Of a stretch of 64,000 bases of DNA, positions 47,240 through 59,614 are shown piece after piece. Each line of letters opens with the position of its first letter. The first letter of the stretch is position 1. The stretch spans positions 82,940,784 to 83,004,783 of the forward strand of contig CM070910.1 of assembly GCA_036417435.1 (NCBI GenBank), written 5' to 3'. The notes under the pieces were generated by a model that saw only the letters and a list, made by a program, of their open reading frames with translations, searched no databases and had not been told where the DNA came from. Position numbers and translations under genes: made by a program. This DNA is from Inia geoffrensis (lineage: Eukaryota > Chordata > Mammalia > Artiodactyla > Iniidae).

Positions 47240-49569
47240 TTGGTTAGGGTAGGACATCGGAAGTGGGTTAGATATAGGGATGGGGTTAGGATTAGGGTTA
47301 AGGAATGGGGAGGGATTAGGTACAATTTAGGGTACGACAACGCTTAAGGTTTAGCGTATGTGTGAGGGCACGAGTTAGTGTTGGTGTCCTGGTTAAGATT
47401 AGGGCACGGGTGAGGGTAAGGCTTCGGGTGAGGGTCAGGGTTAGGATTCGTGTTAGGGTTAGGGTTAAGGAATGCAGAGAGATTAGGGTACAGCTTAGGG
47501 CACGACAGTGCTTAAGGGTTAGCGTTCGTGTGAGGGCAAGGGTTAGTGTTAGTATCCTGGTTAAGATTAGGGCACGGGTGAGTGTAAGGCTTCAGGTGAG
47601 GGTCAGGGTTAGGATTCGGGTTAGGGTTAGGGTTAGGGAATGGGGAGGGATTAGGGTAGAGTTTAGGTTACGACAACGATTAAGGGTTGGCGTACGTGGG
47701 AGGGCACGATTTAGTGTTGGTGTCCTGGTTAAGATTAGGGCACGGGTGAGGGTAAGGTTTCGGGTGAGGGTCAGGGATAGAATTCGGGTTAGGGTTAGGG
47801 TTAGGGAATGGGGAGATATTAGGGCACAGTTTAGGGTACCACAACGCTTAAGGTTTAGCGTACGTGTGAGGTCACTAGTTAGTGTTAGTGTACTGCTTAC
47901 GATTAGGGCACGGGTGAGGGTAAGGCCTTGGAATAGGGTCACGTTAAGGGTTAGGGTTAGGGTTAGGGTTAGGGAACGGGGATTGATTAGGGTACAGGTT
48001 AGGGTACGGCAATGGCTTAGGGTTAGCGTACGTTAGAGGGCATGGGTTAGTGTTGATGTACTGGTTAAAATTACGACAGGGGTGAGGGTAAAGTTTCGAG
48101 TGAGTGTCATGGTTAGGTTTCAGGTTAGGGTTAGGGTTAGGGAATGGAGAGAGATTAGGGTACAGGTTAGGGTACCGCTGCGGTTTAGTGTTAGCGTACG
48201 TGTGAGGGCACGAGTTAGTCTTGGTGTCCTGGTTAAGATTAGGGCACGGGTGAGGGTAAGGCTTCTGGTGAGGGTCAGGGTTAGGATTCGGGTTAGGGTT
48301 AGGGTTAGGGAATGGAGAGGGATGAGGGTACAGGTTAGGGTACGACAATGCTTAAGGGTTAGCGTAAGTGTCAGGGCACGAGTTAGTGTTGGTGTACTGG
48401 TTAAGACAAGGGCACCGATGAGGGTAAGGCCTCGGAAAAGGGTCACGTTCAGGGTTTCGTTTAGGGTTAGGGTTAGGGAATGGGGAGGGATTATGGTAGA
48501 GGATAGGGTACGACAATGCTTAAGGGTTAACGTACGTTTGAGGGCATGAGTTAGTGTTTGTGTACTGGTTAAGATTAGGTCATTGGTTAGGGCAGGGCAT
48601 CGGAAGTGGGTCAGGTTTAGGGATGGGGTTAGGGTTAGGGTTAAGGAATGGGGAGGGATTAAGGTATAATTTAGGGTACGACAACGCTTAAGGTTTAGCG
48701 TTCGTGTGAGGGCATGAGTTAGTGTTGGTGTCCTGGTTAAGATTAGGGCACGGATGAGGGTAAGGCTTCGGGTGAGGGTCAGGGTTAGGATTCGGGTTAG
48801 GGTTAGGGTTAAGGAATGCAGAGGGATTAGGGTACGGCTTAGTGTACGACAGTGCTTAAGGGTTAGCGTTCGTGTGAGGGCAAGGGTTAGTGTTAGTGTC
48901 CTGGTTAAGATTAGGGCACGGGTGAGGGTAAGGCTTCAGGTGTGGGTCAGGGTTAGGATTCGGGTTAGGGTTAGGGTTAGGGAATGGGGAGGGATTAGGG
49001 TAGAGTTTAGGGTATGACAACGATTAAGGGTGGGCGTACGTGTCAGGGCACGAGTTAGTGTTGGTGTCCTGGTTAAGATTAGGGCACGGGTGAGGGTCAG
49101 GGATAGAATTCGGTTTAGGGTTAGGGTTAGGGAATGGGGAGATATTAGGGCACAGTTTAGGGTACCACAACGCTTAAGGTTTAGCGTACGTGTGAAGTCA
49201 CTACTTAGTGTTAGTGTACTGCTTACGATTAGGGCACGGGTGAGGGTAAGGCCTCGGAAAAGGGTCACGTTAAGGGTTAGGGTTTGGGTTAGTGTTAGGG
49301 AATGGGGATTGATCAGGGTACAGGTTAGGGTACGGCAATGGCTTAGGGTTAGCGTACGTTAGAGGGCATGGGTTAGTGTTGATGTACTGGTTAAAATTAG
49401 GACAGGGGTGAGGGTAAAGTTTCGGGTGAGTGTCATGGTTAGGTTTCAGGTTAGGGTTAGGGTTAGGGAATGGAGAGGGATTAGGGTACAGGTTAGGGTA
49501 CCGCTGCGGTTTAGTGTTAGCGTACGTGTGAGGGCACGAGTTAGTCTTGGTGTCCTGGTTAAGATTAGG
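47116..49569 (+). repeat. Tandem segmental duplication, copy 1 (pair at 49785-52238)
   Basis: About 2.45 kb matches the block 2,669 bp downstream, including the 1-bp deletion near 47319 and the 18-bp deletion near 49094. Flanks differ: TTTCGCTTAGG against TTAAGCTTAGG on the left, AGGGCATGGG against AGGCCACGGG on the right. I saw no internal mismatch by eye. Confidence 0.88.
47240..48582 (+). repeat. HOR unit 31, 8-mer with 1-bp deletion (1,343 bp)
   Basis: Complete A-H order. A has GGATTAGGTACAATTT near 47319, one G short. The same deletion is in unit 33, which is its duplicate. Confidence 0.93.
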
Positions 49570-49908
49570 GCATGGGTGAGGGTAAGGCTTCGGGTAAGGG
49601 TAAGGGTTAGGATTCGGGTTAGGGTTAGGGTTAGGGAATGGAGAGGGATTAGGGTACATGTTAGGGTACGACAATGCTTAAGGTTTAGCGTAAGTGTGAG
49701 GGCACGAGTTACTGTTGGTGTACTGGTTAAGACAAGGGCACCGATGAGGGTAAAGCCTCGGAAAAGTGTCACGTTCAGGGTTAAGCTTAGGGTTAGGGTT
49801 AGGGAATGGGGAGGGATTAGGGTACACGATAGGGTACGACAATGCTTAAGGGTTAGCGTACGTTTGAGGGCATGAGTTAGTGTTTGTTTATTGGTTAAGA
49901 TTAATGCA
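48583..49908 (+). repeat. HOR unit 32, 8-mer with 18-bp deletion (1,326 bp)
   Basis: Complete A-H order, but C lacks three hexamers near 49094 (GGGTGAGGGTCAGGGATAG with the intervening AAGGTTTCGGG segment gone). Confidence 0.93.
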
Positions 49909-52238
49909 TTGGTTAGGGTAGGACATCGGAAGTGGGTTAGATATAGGGATGGGGTTAGGATTAGGGTTAAGGAATGGGGAGGGATTAGGTACAATTTAGG
50001 GTACGACAACGCTTAAGGTTTAGCGTATGTGTGAGGGCACGAGTTAGTGTTGGTGTCCTGGTTAAGATTAGGGCACGGGTGAGGGTAAGGCTTCGGGTGA
50101 GGGTCAGGGTTAGGATTCGTGTTAGGGTTAGGGTTAAGGAATGCAGAGAGATTAGGGTACAGCTTAGGGCACGACAGTGCTTAAGGGTTAGCGTTCGTGT
50201 GAGGGCAAGGGTTAGTGTTAGTATCCTGGTTAAGATTAGGGCACGGGTGAGTGTAAGGCTTCAGGTGAGGGTCAGGGTTAGGATTCGGGTTAGGGTTAGG
50301 GTTAGGGAATGGGGAGGGATTAGGGTAGAGTTTAGGTTACGACAACGATTAAGGGTTGGCGTACGTGGGAGGGCACGATTTAGTGTTGGTGTCCTGGTTA
50401 AGATTAGGGCACGGGTGAGGGTAAGGTTTCGGGTGAGGGTCAGGGATAGAATTCGGGTTAGGGTTAGGGTTAGGGAATGGGGAGATATTAGGGCACAGTT
50501 TAGGGTACCACAACGCTTAAGGTTTAGCGTACGTGTGAGGTCACTAGTTAGTGTTAGTGTACTGCTTACGATTAGGGCACGGGTGAGGGTAAGGCCTTGG
50601 AATAGGGTCACGTTAAGGGTTAGGGTTAGGGTTAGGGTTAGGGAACGGGGATTGATTAGGGTACAGGTTAGGGTACGGCAATGGCTTAGGGTTAGCGTAC
50701 GTTAGAGGGCATGGGTTAGTGTTGATGTACTGGTTAAAATTACGACAGGGGTGAGGGTAAAGTTTCGAGTGAGTGTCATGGTTAGGTTTCAGGTTAGGGT
50801 TAGGGTTAGGGAATGGAGAGAGATTAGGGTACAGGTTAGGGTACCGCTGCGGTTTAGTGTTAGCGTACGTGTGAGGGCACGAGTTAGTCTTGGTGTCCTG
50901 GTTAAGATTAGGGCACGGGTGAGGGTAAGGCTTCTGGTGAGGGTCAGGGTTAGGATTCGGGTTAGGGTTAGGGTTAGGGAATGGAGAGGGATGAGGGTAC
51001 AGGTTAGGGTACGACAATGCTTAAGGGTTAGCGTAAGTGTCAGGGCACGAGTTAGTGTTGGTGTACTGGTTAAGACAAGGGCACCGATGAGGGTAAGGCC
51101 TCGGAAAAGGGTCACGTTCAGGGTTTCGTTTAGGGTTAGGGTTAGGGAATGGGGAGGGATTATGGTAGAGGATAGGGTACGACAATGCTTAAGGGTTAAC
51201 GTACGTTTGAGGGCATGAGTTAGTGTTTGTGTACTGGTTAAGATTAGGTCATTGGTTAGGGCAGGGCATCGGAAGTGGGTCAGGTTTAGGGATGGGGTTA
51301 GGGTTAGGGTTAAGGAATGGGGAGGGATTAAGGTATAATTTAGGGTACGACAACGCTTAAGGTTTAGCGTTCGTGTGAGGGCATGAGTTAGTGTTGGTGT
51401 CCTGGTTAAGATTAGGGCACGGATGAGGGTAAGGCTTCGGGTGAGGGTCAGGGTTAGGATTCGGGTTAGGGTTAGGGTTAAGGAATGCAGAGGGATTAGG
51501 GTACGGCTTAGTGTACGACAGTGCTTAAGGGTTAGCGTTCGTGTGAGGGCAAGGGTTAGTGTTAGTGTCCTGGTTAAGATTAGGGCACGGGTGAGGGTAA
51601 GGCTTCAGGTGTGGGTCAGGGTTAGGATTCGGGTTAGGGTTAGGGTTAGGGAATGGGGAGGGATTAGGGTAGAGTTTAGGGTATGACAACGATTAAGGGT
51701 GGGCGTACGTGTCAGGGCACGAGTTAGTGTTGGTGTCCTGGTTAAGATTAGGGCACGGGTGAGGGTCAGGGATAGAATTCGGTTTAGGGTTAGGGTTAGG
51801 GAATGGGGAGATATTAGGGCACAGTTTAGGGTACCACAACGCTTAAGGTTTAGCGTACGTGTGAAGTCACTACTTAGTGTTAGTGTACTGCTTACGATTA
51901 GGGCACGGGTGAGGGTAAGGCCTCGGAAAAGGGTCACGTTAAGGGTTAGGGTTTGGGTTAGTGTTAGGGAATGGGGATTGATCAGGGTACAGGTTAGGGT
52001 ACGGCAATGGCTTAGGGTTAGCGTACGTTAGAGGGCATGGGTTAGTGTTGATGTACTGGTTAAAATTAGGACAGGGGTGAGGGTAAAGTTTCGGGTGAGT
52101 GTCATGGTTAGGTTTCAGGTTAGGGTTAGGGTTAGGGAATGGAGAGGGATTAGGGTACAGGTTAGGGTACCGCTGCGGTTTAGTGTTAGCGTACGTGTGA
52201 GGGCACGAGTTAGTCTTGGTGTCCTGGTTAAGATTAGG
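49785..52238 (+). repeat. Tandem segmental duplication, copy 2 (pair at 47116-49569)
   Basis: Second copy of the 2.45-kb block at an offset of 2,669 bp (1,343 + 1,326), so the duplicated step was one two-unit period. Confidence 0.88.
49909..51251 (+). repeat. HOR unit 33, 8-mer with 1-bp deletion (1,343 bp)
   Basis: Duplicate of unit 31, including the missing G near 49988 and the GTTTGTTTATTGG variant just upstream in H. Confidence 0.93.
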
Positions 52239-52409
52239 CCACGGGTGAGGGTAAGGCTTCGAGTGAGGGTCAGGGTTAGGATTCGGGTTAGGGTTAGGGT
52301 TAGGGAATGGGGAGGTATTAGGGTACAGGATAGTGTACGACAATGCTTAAGGGTTAGCGTACGTTTGAGGGCATGAGTTAGTGTTTGTGTACTGGTTAAG
52401 ATTAGGGCA
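51252..52409 (+). repeat. HOR unit 34, 7-mer lacking G (1,158 bp)
   Basis: Order A B C D E F H with the 18-bp C deletion near 51763. Its first part duplicates unit 32, up to about 52238 in F. Confidence 0.92.
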
Positions 52410-52745
52410 TTGGTTAGGGTAGGACATCGGAAGTGGGTTAGGTTTAGGGATGGGTTTAGGATTAGGGTTAAGGAATGGGGAGGGATTAGGGTACAATTTA
52501 GGGTACGACAACGCTTAAGGTTTAGCGTACGTGTGAGGGCACGAGTTAGTGTTGGTGTACTGGTTAAGACAAGGGCACCGATGAGGGTAAAGCCTCGGAA
52601 AAGGGTCACGTTCAGGGTTAAGCTTAGGGTTAGGGTTAGGGAATGGGGAGGGATTAGCGTACACGATAGGGTACGACAATGCTTAAGGGTTAGCGTACGT
52701 TTGAGGGCATGAGTTAGTGTTTGTGTACTCGTTAAGATTAGGGCA
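52410..52745 (+). repeat. HOR unit 35, 2-mer A/G H (336 bp)
   Basis: One hybrid that starts as A (ACAATTTAGGG) and ends as G (AAGGGCACCGATGAGG), followed by H. Confidence 0.9.
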
Positions 52746-54089
52746 TTGGTTAGGGTAGGATATCGGAAGTGGGTTAGGTTTAGGGATGGGGTTAAGATTA
52801 GGATTAAGGAATGGGGAGGGATTAGGGTACAATTTAGGGTACGACAACGCTTAAGGTTTAGCGTACGTGTGAGGGCACGAGTTAGTGTTGGTGTCCTGGT
52901 TAAGATTAGGGCACGGGTGAGGGTAAGGCTTCGGGTGAGGGTCAGGGTTAGGATTCGTGTTAGGGTTAGGGTTAAGGAATGCAGAGGGATTAGGGTACAG
53001 CTTAGGGTACGACAGTGCTTAAGGGTTAGCGTTCGTGTGAGGGCAAGGGTAAGTGTTTGTGTCCTGGTTAAGATTAGGGAACGAGTGAGGTTAAGGCTTC
53101 TGGTGAGGGTCAGGGTTAGGATTCGGGTTAGGGTTAGGGTTAGGGAACGGGGAGGGATTAGGGTACAGTTTAGGGTACGACAACGATTAAGGGTTAGCGT
53201 ACGTGTGAGGGCACGAGTTATTGTTGGTGTCCTGGTTAAGATTAGGGCACGGGTGAGAGTAAGGTTTCGGGTGAGGGTCAGTGATAGAATTCGGGTTAGG
53301 TTTAGGGTTAGGGAATGGGGAGATATTAGGGCACAGTTTAGGGTACCACAACGCTTAAGGTTTAGCGTACGTGTGAGGTCACTAGTTAGTGTTAGTGTAC
53401 TGCTTACGATTAGGGCACGTGTGAGGGTAAGGCCTCGGAAGAGGGTCACGTTAAGGGTTAGGGTTAGGGTTAGGGTTATGGAATGGGGATTGATTAGGGT
53501 ACAGTTTAGGGTACGGCAATGGCTTAGGGTTAGCGTACGTTAGAGGGCATGGGTTAGTGTTGATGTACTGGTTAAAATTAGGACAGGGGTGAGAGTAAAG
53601 TTTCGGGTGAGTGTCATGGTTAGGTTTCAGGTTAGGGTTAGGGTTAGGGAATGGAGAGGGATTAGGGTACAGGTTAGGGTACCGCTGCGGTTTAGTGTTA
53701 GCGTACGTGTGAGGGCACGAGTTAGTCTTGGTGTCCTGGTTAAGATTAGGGCACGGGTGAGGTTAAGGCTTCGGGTGAGGGTCAGGGTTAGGATTCGGGT
53801 TAGGGTTAGGGTTAGGGAATGGAGAGGGATTAGGGTACAGGTTAGGGTACGACAATGATTAAGGTTTAGCGTAAGTGTGAGGGCACGAGTTACTGTTGGT
53901 GTACTGGTTAAGACAAGGGCACCGATGAGGGTAAAGCCTCGGAAAAGGGTCACGTTCAGGATTAAGCTTAGGGTTAGGGTTAGGGAATGGGGAGGGATTA
54001 GGGTACACGATAGGGTACGACAATGCTTAAGGGTTAGCGTACGTTTGAGGGCATGAGTTAGTGTTTGTGTACTGGTTAAGATTAGGGCA
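52746..54089 (+). repeat. HOR unit 36, regular 8-mer (1,344 bp)
   Basis: Complete A-H order with many private substitutions, for example GGATATCGG in H and AGGGAACGAGTGAGG in B. Confidence 0.93.
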
Positions 54090-55265
54090 TTGGTTAGGGT
54101 AGGGCATCGGAAGTGGGTCAGGTTTAGGGATGGGGTTAGGATTAGGGTTAAGGAATGGGGAGGGATTAGGGTACAATTTAGGGTACGACAACGCTTAAGG
54201 TTTAGCGTACGTGTGAGGGCATGAGTTAGTGTTGGTGTCCTGGTTAAGATTAGGGCACGGGTGAGGGTAAGGCTTCGGGTGAGGGTCAGGGTTAGGATTC
54301 GTGTTAGGGTTAGGGTTAAGGAATGCAGAGAGATTAGGGTACAGCTTAGGGTACGACAGTGCTTAAGGGTTAGCGTTCGTGTGAGGGCAAGGGTTAGTGT
54401 TAGTATCCTGGTTAAGATTAGGGCACGGGTGAGGGTAAGGCTTCAGGTGAGGGTCAGGGTTAGGATTCGGGTTAGGGTTAGGGTTAGGAAATGGGGAGAT
54501 ATTAGGGCACAGTTTAGGGTACCACCACGCTTAAGGTTTAGCGTACGTGTGAGGTCACTAGTTAGTGTTAGTGTACTGCTTACGATTAGGGCACGGGTGA
54601 GGGTAAGGCCTTGGAAAAGGGTCACGTTAAGGGTTAGGGTTAGGGTTAGGGTTAGGGAATGGGGATTGATTAGGGTACAGGTTAGGGTACGGCAATGGCT
54701 TAGGGTTAGCGTACGTTAGAGGGAATGGGTTAGTGTTGATGTACTGGTTAAAATTAGGACAGGGGTGAGGGTAAAGTTTTGAGTGAGTGTCATGGTTAGG
54801 TTTCAGGTTAGGGTTAGGGTTAGGGAATGGAGAGAGATTAGGGTACAGGTTAGGGTACCGCTGCGGTTTAGTGTTAGCGTACGTGTGAGGGCACGAGTTA
54901 GTCTTCGTGTCCTGGTTAAGATTAGGGCACGGGTGAGGGTAAGGCTTCTGGTGAGGGTCAGAGTTAGGATTCGGGTTAGGGTTAGGGTTAGGGAATGGAG
55001 AGGGATGAGGGTACAGGTTAGGGTACGACAATGCTTAAGGGTTAGCGTAAGTGTCAGGGCACGAGTTAGTGTTGGTGTACTGGTTAAGACAAGGGCACCG
55101 ATGAGGGTAAGGCCACGGAAAAAGGTCACGTTCAGGGTTTCGTTTAGGGTTAGGGTTAGGGAATGGGGAGGGATTAGGGTAGAGGATAGGGTACGACAAT
55201 GCTTAAGGGTTAACTTACGTTTGAGGGCATGAGTTAGTGTTTGTGTACTGGTTAAGATTAGGTCA
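54090..55265 (+). repeat. HOR unit 37, 7-mer lacking C (1,176 bp)
   Basis: Order A B D E F G H. B keeps its 3' half (GGCTTCAGGTGAGG) and is followed directly by a D monomer starting GGAAATGGGGAGATATT at about 54488. Confidence 0.92.
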
Positions 55266-56423
55266 TTGGTTAGGGTAGGGCATCGGAAGTGGGTCAGGTT
55301 TAGGGATGGGGTTAGGGTTAGGGTTAAGGAATGGGGAGGGATTAGGGTACAATTTAGGGTACGACAACGCTTAAGGTTTAGCGTACGTGTGAGGGCACGA
55401 TTTAGTGTTCGTGTCCTGGTTAAGATTAGGGCACGGGTGAGGGTAAGGCTTCGGGTGAGGGTCAGTGTTAGGATTCGGGTTAGGGTTAGGGTTAAGGAAT
55501 GCAGAGGGATTAGGGTACAGCTTAGTGTACGACAGTGCTTATGGGTTAGCGTTCGTGTGAGGGCAAGGGTTAGTGTTAGTGTCCTGGTTAAGATTAGGGC
55601 ACGGGTGAGGGTAAGGCTTCAGGTGTGGGTCAGGGTTAGGATTCGGGTTAGGGTTAGGGTTAGGGAATGGGCAGGGATTAGGGTACAGTTTAGGGTATGA
55701 CAACGATTAAGGGTGGGCGTACGTGTCAGGGCACGAGGTAGTGTTGGTGTCCTGGTTAAGATTAGGGCACGGGTGAGGGTCAGGGATAGAATTCGGGTTA
55801 GTGTTAGGGTTAGGGAATGGGGAGATATTAGGGCACAGTTTAGGGTACCACAACGCTTAAGGTTTAGCGTACGTGTGAGGTCACTAGTTAGTTTTAGTGT
55901 ACTGCTTACGATTAGGGCACGGGTGAGGGTAAGGCCTCGGAAGAGGGTCACGTTAAGGGTTAGGGTTTGGGTTAGTGTTAGGGAATGGGGATTGATCAGG
56001 GTACAGGTTAGGGTACGGCAATGGCTTAGGGTTAGCGTACGTTAGAGGGCATGGGTTAGTGTTGATGTACTGGTTAAAATTAGGACAGGGGTGAGGGTAA
56101 AGTTTCGGGTGAGTGTCATGGTTAGGTTTCAGGTTAGGGTTAGGGTTAGGGAATGGAGAGGGATTAGGGTACAGGTTAGGGTACCACTGCGGTTTAGTGT
56201 TAGCGTACGTGTGAGGGCACGAGTTAGTCTTGGTGTCCTGGTTAAGTTTAGGGCACGGGTGAGGGTAAGGCTTCGGGTGAGGGTCAGGGTTAGGATTCGG
56301 GTTAGGGTTAGGGTTAGGGAATGGGGAGATATTAGGGTACAGGATAGGGTACGACAATGCTTAAGGGTTAGCGTACGTTTGAGGGCATGAGTTAGTGTTT
56401 GTGTACTGGTTAAGATTAGGGCA
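55266..56423 (+). repeat. HOR unit 38, 7-mer lacking G (1,158 bp)
   Basis: Same structure as unit 34 (A B C D E F H, 18-bp deletion in C near 55778), offset 4,014 bp. Confidence 0.92.
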
Positions 56424-56759
56424 TTGGTTAGGGTAGGACATCGGAAGTGGGTTAGGTTTAGGGATGGGTTTAGGATTAGGGTTAAGGAATGGGGAGGGAT
56501 TAGGGTACAATTTAGGGTACGACAACGCTTAAGGTTTAGCGTACGTGTGAGGGCACGAGTTAGTGTTGGTGTACTGGTTAAGACAAGGGCACCGATGAGG
56601 GTAAAGCCTCGGAAAAGGGTCACGTTCAGGGTTAAGCTTAGGGTTAGGGTTAGGGAATGGGGAGGGATTAGGGTACACGATAGGGTACGACAATGCTTAA
56701 GGGTTAGCGTACGTTTGAGGGCATGAGTTAGTGTTTGTGTACTCGTTAAGATTAGGGCA
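56424..56759 (+). repeat. HOR unit 39, 2-mer A/G H (336 bp)
   Basis: Same structure as unit 35 at an offset of 4,014 bp. Confidence 0.9.
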
Positions 56760-58103
56760 TTGGTTAGGGTAGGACAACGGAAGTGGGTTAGGTTTAGGGA
56801 TGGGGTTAAGATTAGGGTTAAGGAATGGGGAGGGATTAGGTTACAATTTAGGGTACGACAACGCTTAAGGTTTAGCGTACGTGTGAGGGCACGAGTTAGT
56901 GTTGGTGTCCTGGTTAAGATTAGGGCACGGGTGAGGGCAAGGCTTCGGGTGAGGGTCAGGGTTAGGATTCGTGTTAGGGTTAGGGTTAAGGAATGCAGAG
57001 GGATTAGGGTACAGCTTAGGGTACGACAGTGCTTAAGGGTTAGCGTTCATGTGAGGGCATGGGTTAGTGTTAGTGTCCTGGTTAAGATTAGGGAACGAGT
57101 GAGGTTAAGGCTTCTGGTGAGGGTCAGGGTTAGGATTCGGGGTAGGGTTAGGGTTAGGGAATGGGGAGGGATTAGGGTACAGTTTAGGGTACGACAACGA
57201 TTAAGGGTTAGCGTACGTGTGAGGGCACGAGTTATTGTTGGTGTCCTGGTTAAGATTAGGGCACGGGTGAGAGTAATGTTTCGGGTGAGGGTCAGTGATA
57301 GAATTCGGGTTAGGTTTAGGGTTAGGGAATGGGGAGATATTAGGGCACAGTTTAGGGTACCACAACGCTTAAGGTTTAGCGTACGTGTGAGGTCACTAGT
57401 TAGTGTTAGTGTACTGCTTACGATTAGGGCACGGGTGAGGGTAAGGCCTCGGAAGAGGGTCACGTTAAGGGTTAGGGTTAGGGTTAGGGTTAGGGAATGG
57501 GGATTGATTAGGGTACAGGTTAGGGTACGGCAATGGCTTAGGGTTAGCGTACGTTAGAGGGCATGGGTTAGTGTTGATGTACTGGTTAAAATTAGGACAG
57601 GGGTGAGAGTAAAGTTTCGGGTGAGTGTCATGGTTAGGTTTCAGGTTAGGGTTAGGGTTAGGGAATGGAGAGGGATTAGGGTACAGGTTAGGGTACCGCT
57701 GCGGTTTAGTGTTAGCGTACGTGTGAGGGCACAAGTTAGTCTTGGTGTCCTGGTTAAGATTAGGGCACGGGTGAGGTTAAGGCTTCGGGTGAGGGTCAGG
57801 GTTAGGATTCGGGTTAGGGTTAGGGTTAGGGAATGGAGAGAGATTAGGGTACATGTTAGGGTACGACAATGATTAAGGTTTAGCGTAAGTGTGAGGGCAC
57901 GAGTTACTGTTGGTGTACTGTTTAAGACAAGGGCACCGATGAGGGTAAAGCCTCGGAAAAGGGTCACGTTCAGGGTTAAGCTTAGGGTTAGGGTTAGGGA
58001 ATGGGGAGGGATTAGGGTAAACGATAGGGTACGACAATGCTTAAGGGTTAGCGTACGTTTGAGGGCATGAATTAGTGTTTGTTTATTGGTTAAGATTAAT
58101 GCA
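56760..58103 (+). repeat. HOR unit 40, regular 8-mer (1,344 bp)
   Basis: Complete A-H order; counterpart of unit 36 (shared AGGGAACGAGTGAGG and GGCTTCTGGTGAGG in B). Confidence 0.93.
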
Positions 58104-59446
58104 TTGGTTAGGGTAGGACATCGGAAGTGGGTTAGGTATAGGGATGGGGTTAGGATTAGGGTTAAGGATTGGGGAGGGATTAGGGTACAATTTAGGGAAC
58201 GACAACGCTTAAGGTTTAGCGTATGTGTGAGGGCACGAGTTAGTGTTGGTGTCCTGGTTAAGATTAGGGCACGGGTGAGGGTAAGGCTTCGGGTGAGGGT
58301 CAGGGTTAGGATTCGTGTTAGGGTTAGGGTTAAGGAATGCAGAGGGATTAGGGTACAGCTTAGGGTACGACAGTGCTTAAGGGTTAGCGTACGTGTGAGG
58401 ACAAGGGTTAGTGTTAGTATCCTGGTTAAGATTAGGGCACGGGTGAGGGTAAGGCTTCAGGTGAGGGTCAGGGTTAGGATTCGGGTTAGGTTTAGGGTTA
58501 GGGAATGGGGAGGGATTAGGGTACAGTTTAGGTTACGACAACGATTAAGGGTTGGCGTACGTGTGAGGGCACGAGTTAGTGTTGGTGTCCTGGTTAAGAT
58601 TAGGGCACGGGTGAGGTTAAGGTTTCGGGTGAGGGTCAGGGATAGAATTCGGGTTAGGGTTAGGGTTAGGGAATGGGGAGATATTAGGGCACAGTTTAGG
58701 GTACCACAACGCTTAAGGTTTAGCGTACGTGTGAGGTCACTAGTTAGTTTTAGTGTACTGCTTACGATTAGGGCACGGGTGAGGGTAAGGCCTTGGAATA
58801 GGGTCACGTTAAGGGTTAGGGTTAGGGTTATGGTTAGGAAATGGGGATTGATTAGGGTACAGGTTAGGGTACGGCAATGGCTTAGGGTTAGTGTACGTTA
58901 GAGGGCAGGGGTTAGTGTTGATGTACTGGTTAAAATTAGGACAGGGTTGAGGGTAAAGTTTCGGGTGAGTGTCATGGTTAGCTTTCAGGTTAGGGTTAGG
59001 GTTAGGGAATGGAGAGGGATTAGGGTACAGGTTAGGGTACCGCTGCGGTTTAGTGTTAGCGTACGTGTGAGGGCACGAGTTAGTCTTGGTGTCCTGGTTA
59101 AGATTAGGGCACGGGTGAGGGTAAGGCTTCTTGTGAGGGTCAGGGTTAGGATTCGGGTTAGGGTTAGCGTTAGGGAATGGAGAGGGATGAGGGTACAGGT
59201 TAGGGTACGACAATGCTTAAGGGTTAGCGTAAGTGTGAGGGCACGAGTTAGTGTTGGTGTACTGGTTAAGACAAGGGCACCGATGAGGGTAGGCCTCGGA
59301 AAAGGGTCACGTTCAGGGTTTCGCTTAGGGTTAGGGTTAGGGAATGGGGAGGGATTAGGGTAGAGGATAGTGTACGACAATGCTTAAGGGTTAACGTACG
59401 TTTGAGGGCATGAGTTAGTGTTTGTGTACTGGTTAAGATTACGTCA
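58104..59446 (+). repeat. HOR unit 41, 8-mer with 1-bp deletion (1,343 bp)
   Basis: Complete A-H order. One A is missing at about 59290 in G (GAGGGTAGGCCTCGG for GAGGGTAAGGCCTCGG). Preceded by the GTTTGTTTATTGG variant also seen before units 31 and 33. Confidence 0.92.
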
Positions 59447-59614
59447 TTGGTTAGGGTAGGGCATCGGAAGTGGGTCAGGTTTAGGGATGGGGTTAGGGTT
59501 AGGGTTAAGGAATGGGGAGGGATTAGGGTATAATTTAGGGTACGACAACGCTTAACGTTTAACGTTCGTGTGAGGGCATGAGTTAGTGTTTGTGTACTGG
59601 TTAAGATTAGGGCA
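59447..59614 (+). repeat. HOR unit 42, single monomer (168 bp)
   Basis: One monomer between two H boundary motifs: it begins as A (ATAATTTAGGG, ACAACGC) and ends as H (GTTTGTGTACTGG). This is the minimum possible unit. Confidence 0.9.

Larger units (their letters stand above)
51250..54050 (+). repeat. Segmental duplication, counterpart of about 55265-58065
   Basis: Approximate bounds. Offset 4,014 bp. The unusual length series 1,158 + 336 + 1,344 is repeated in the same order, with substitutions between the copies. Confidence 0.82.
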
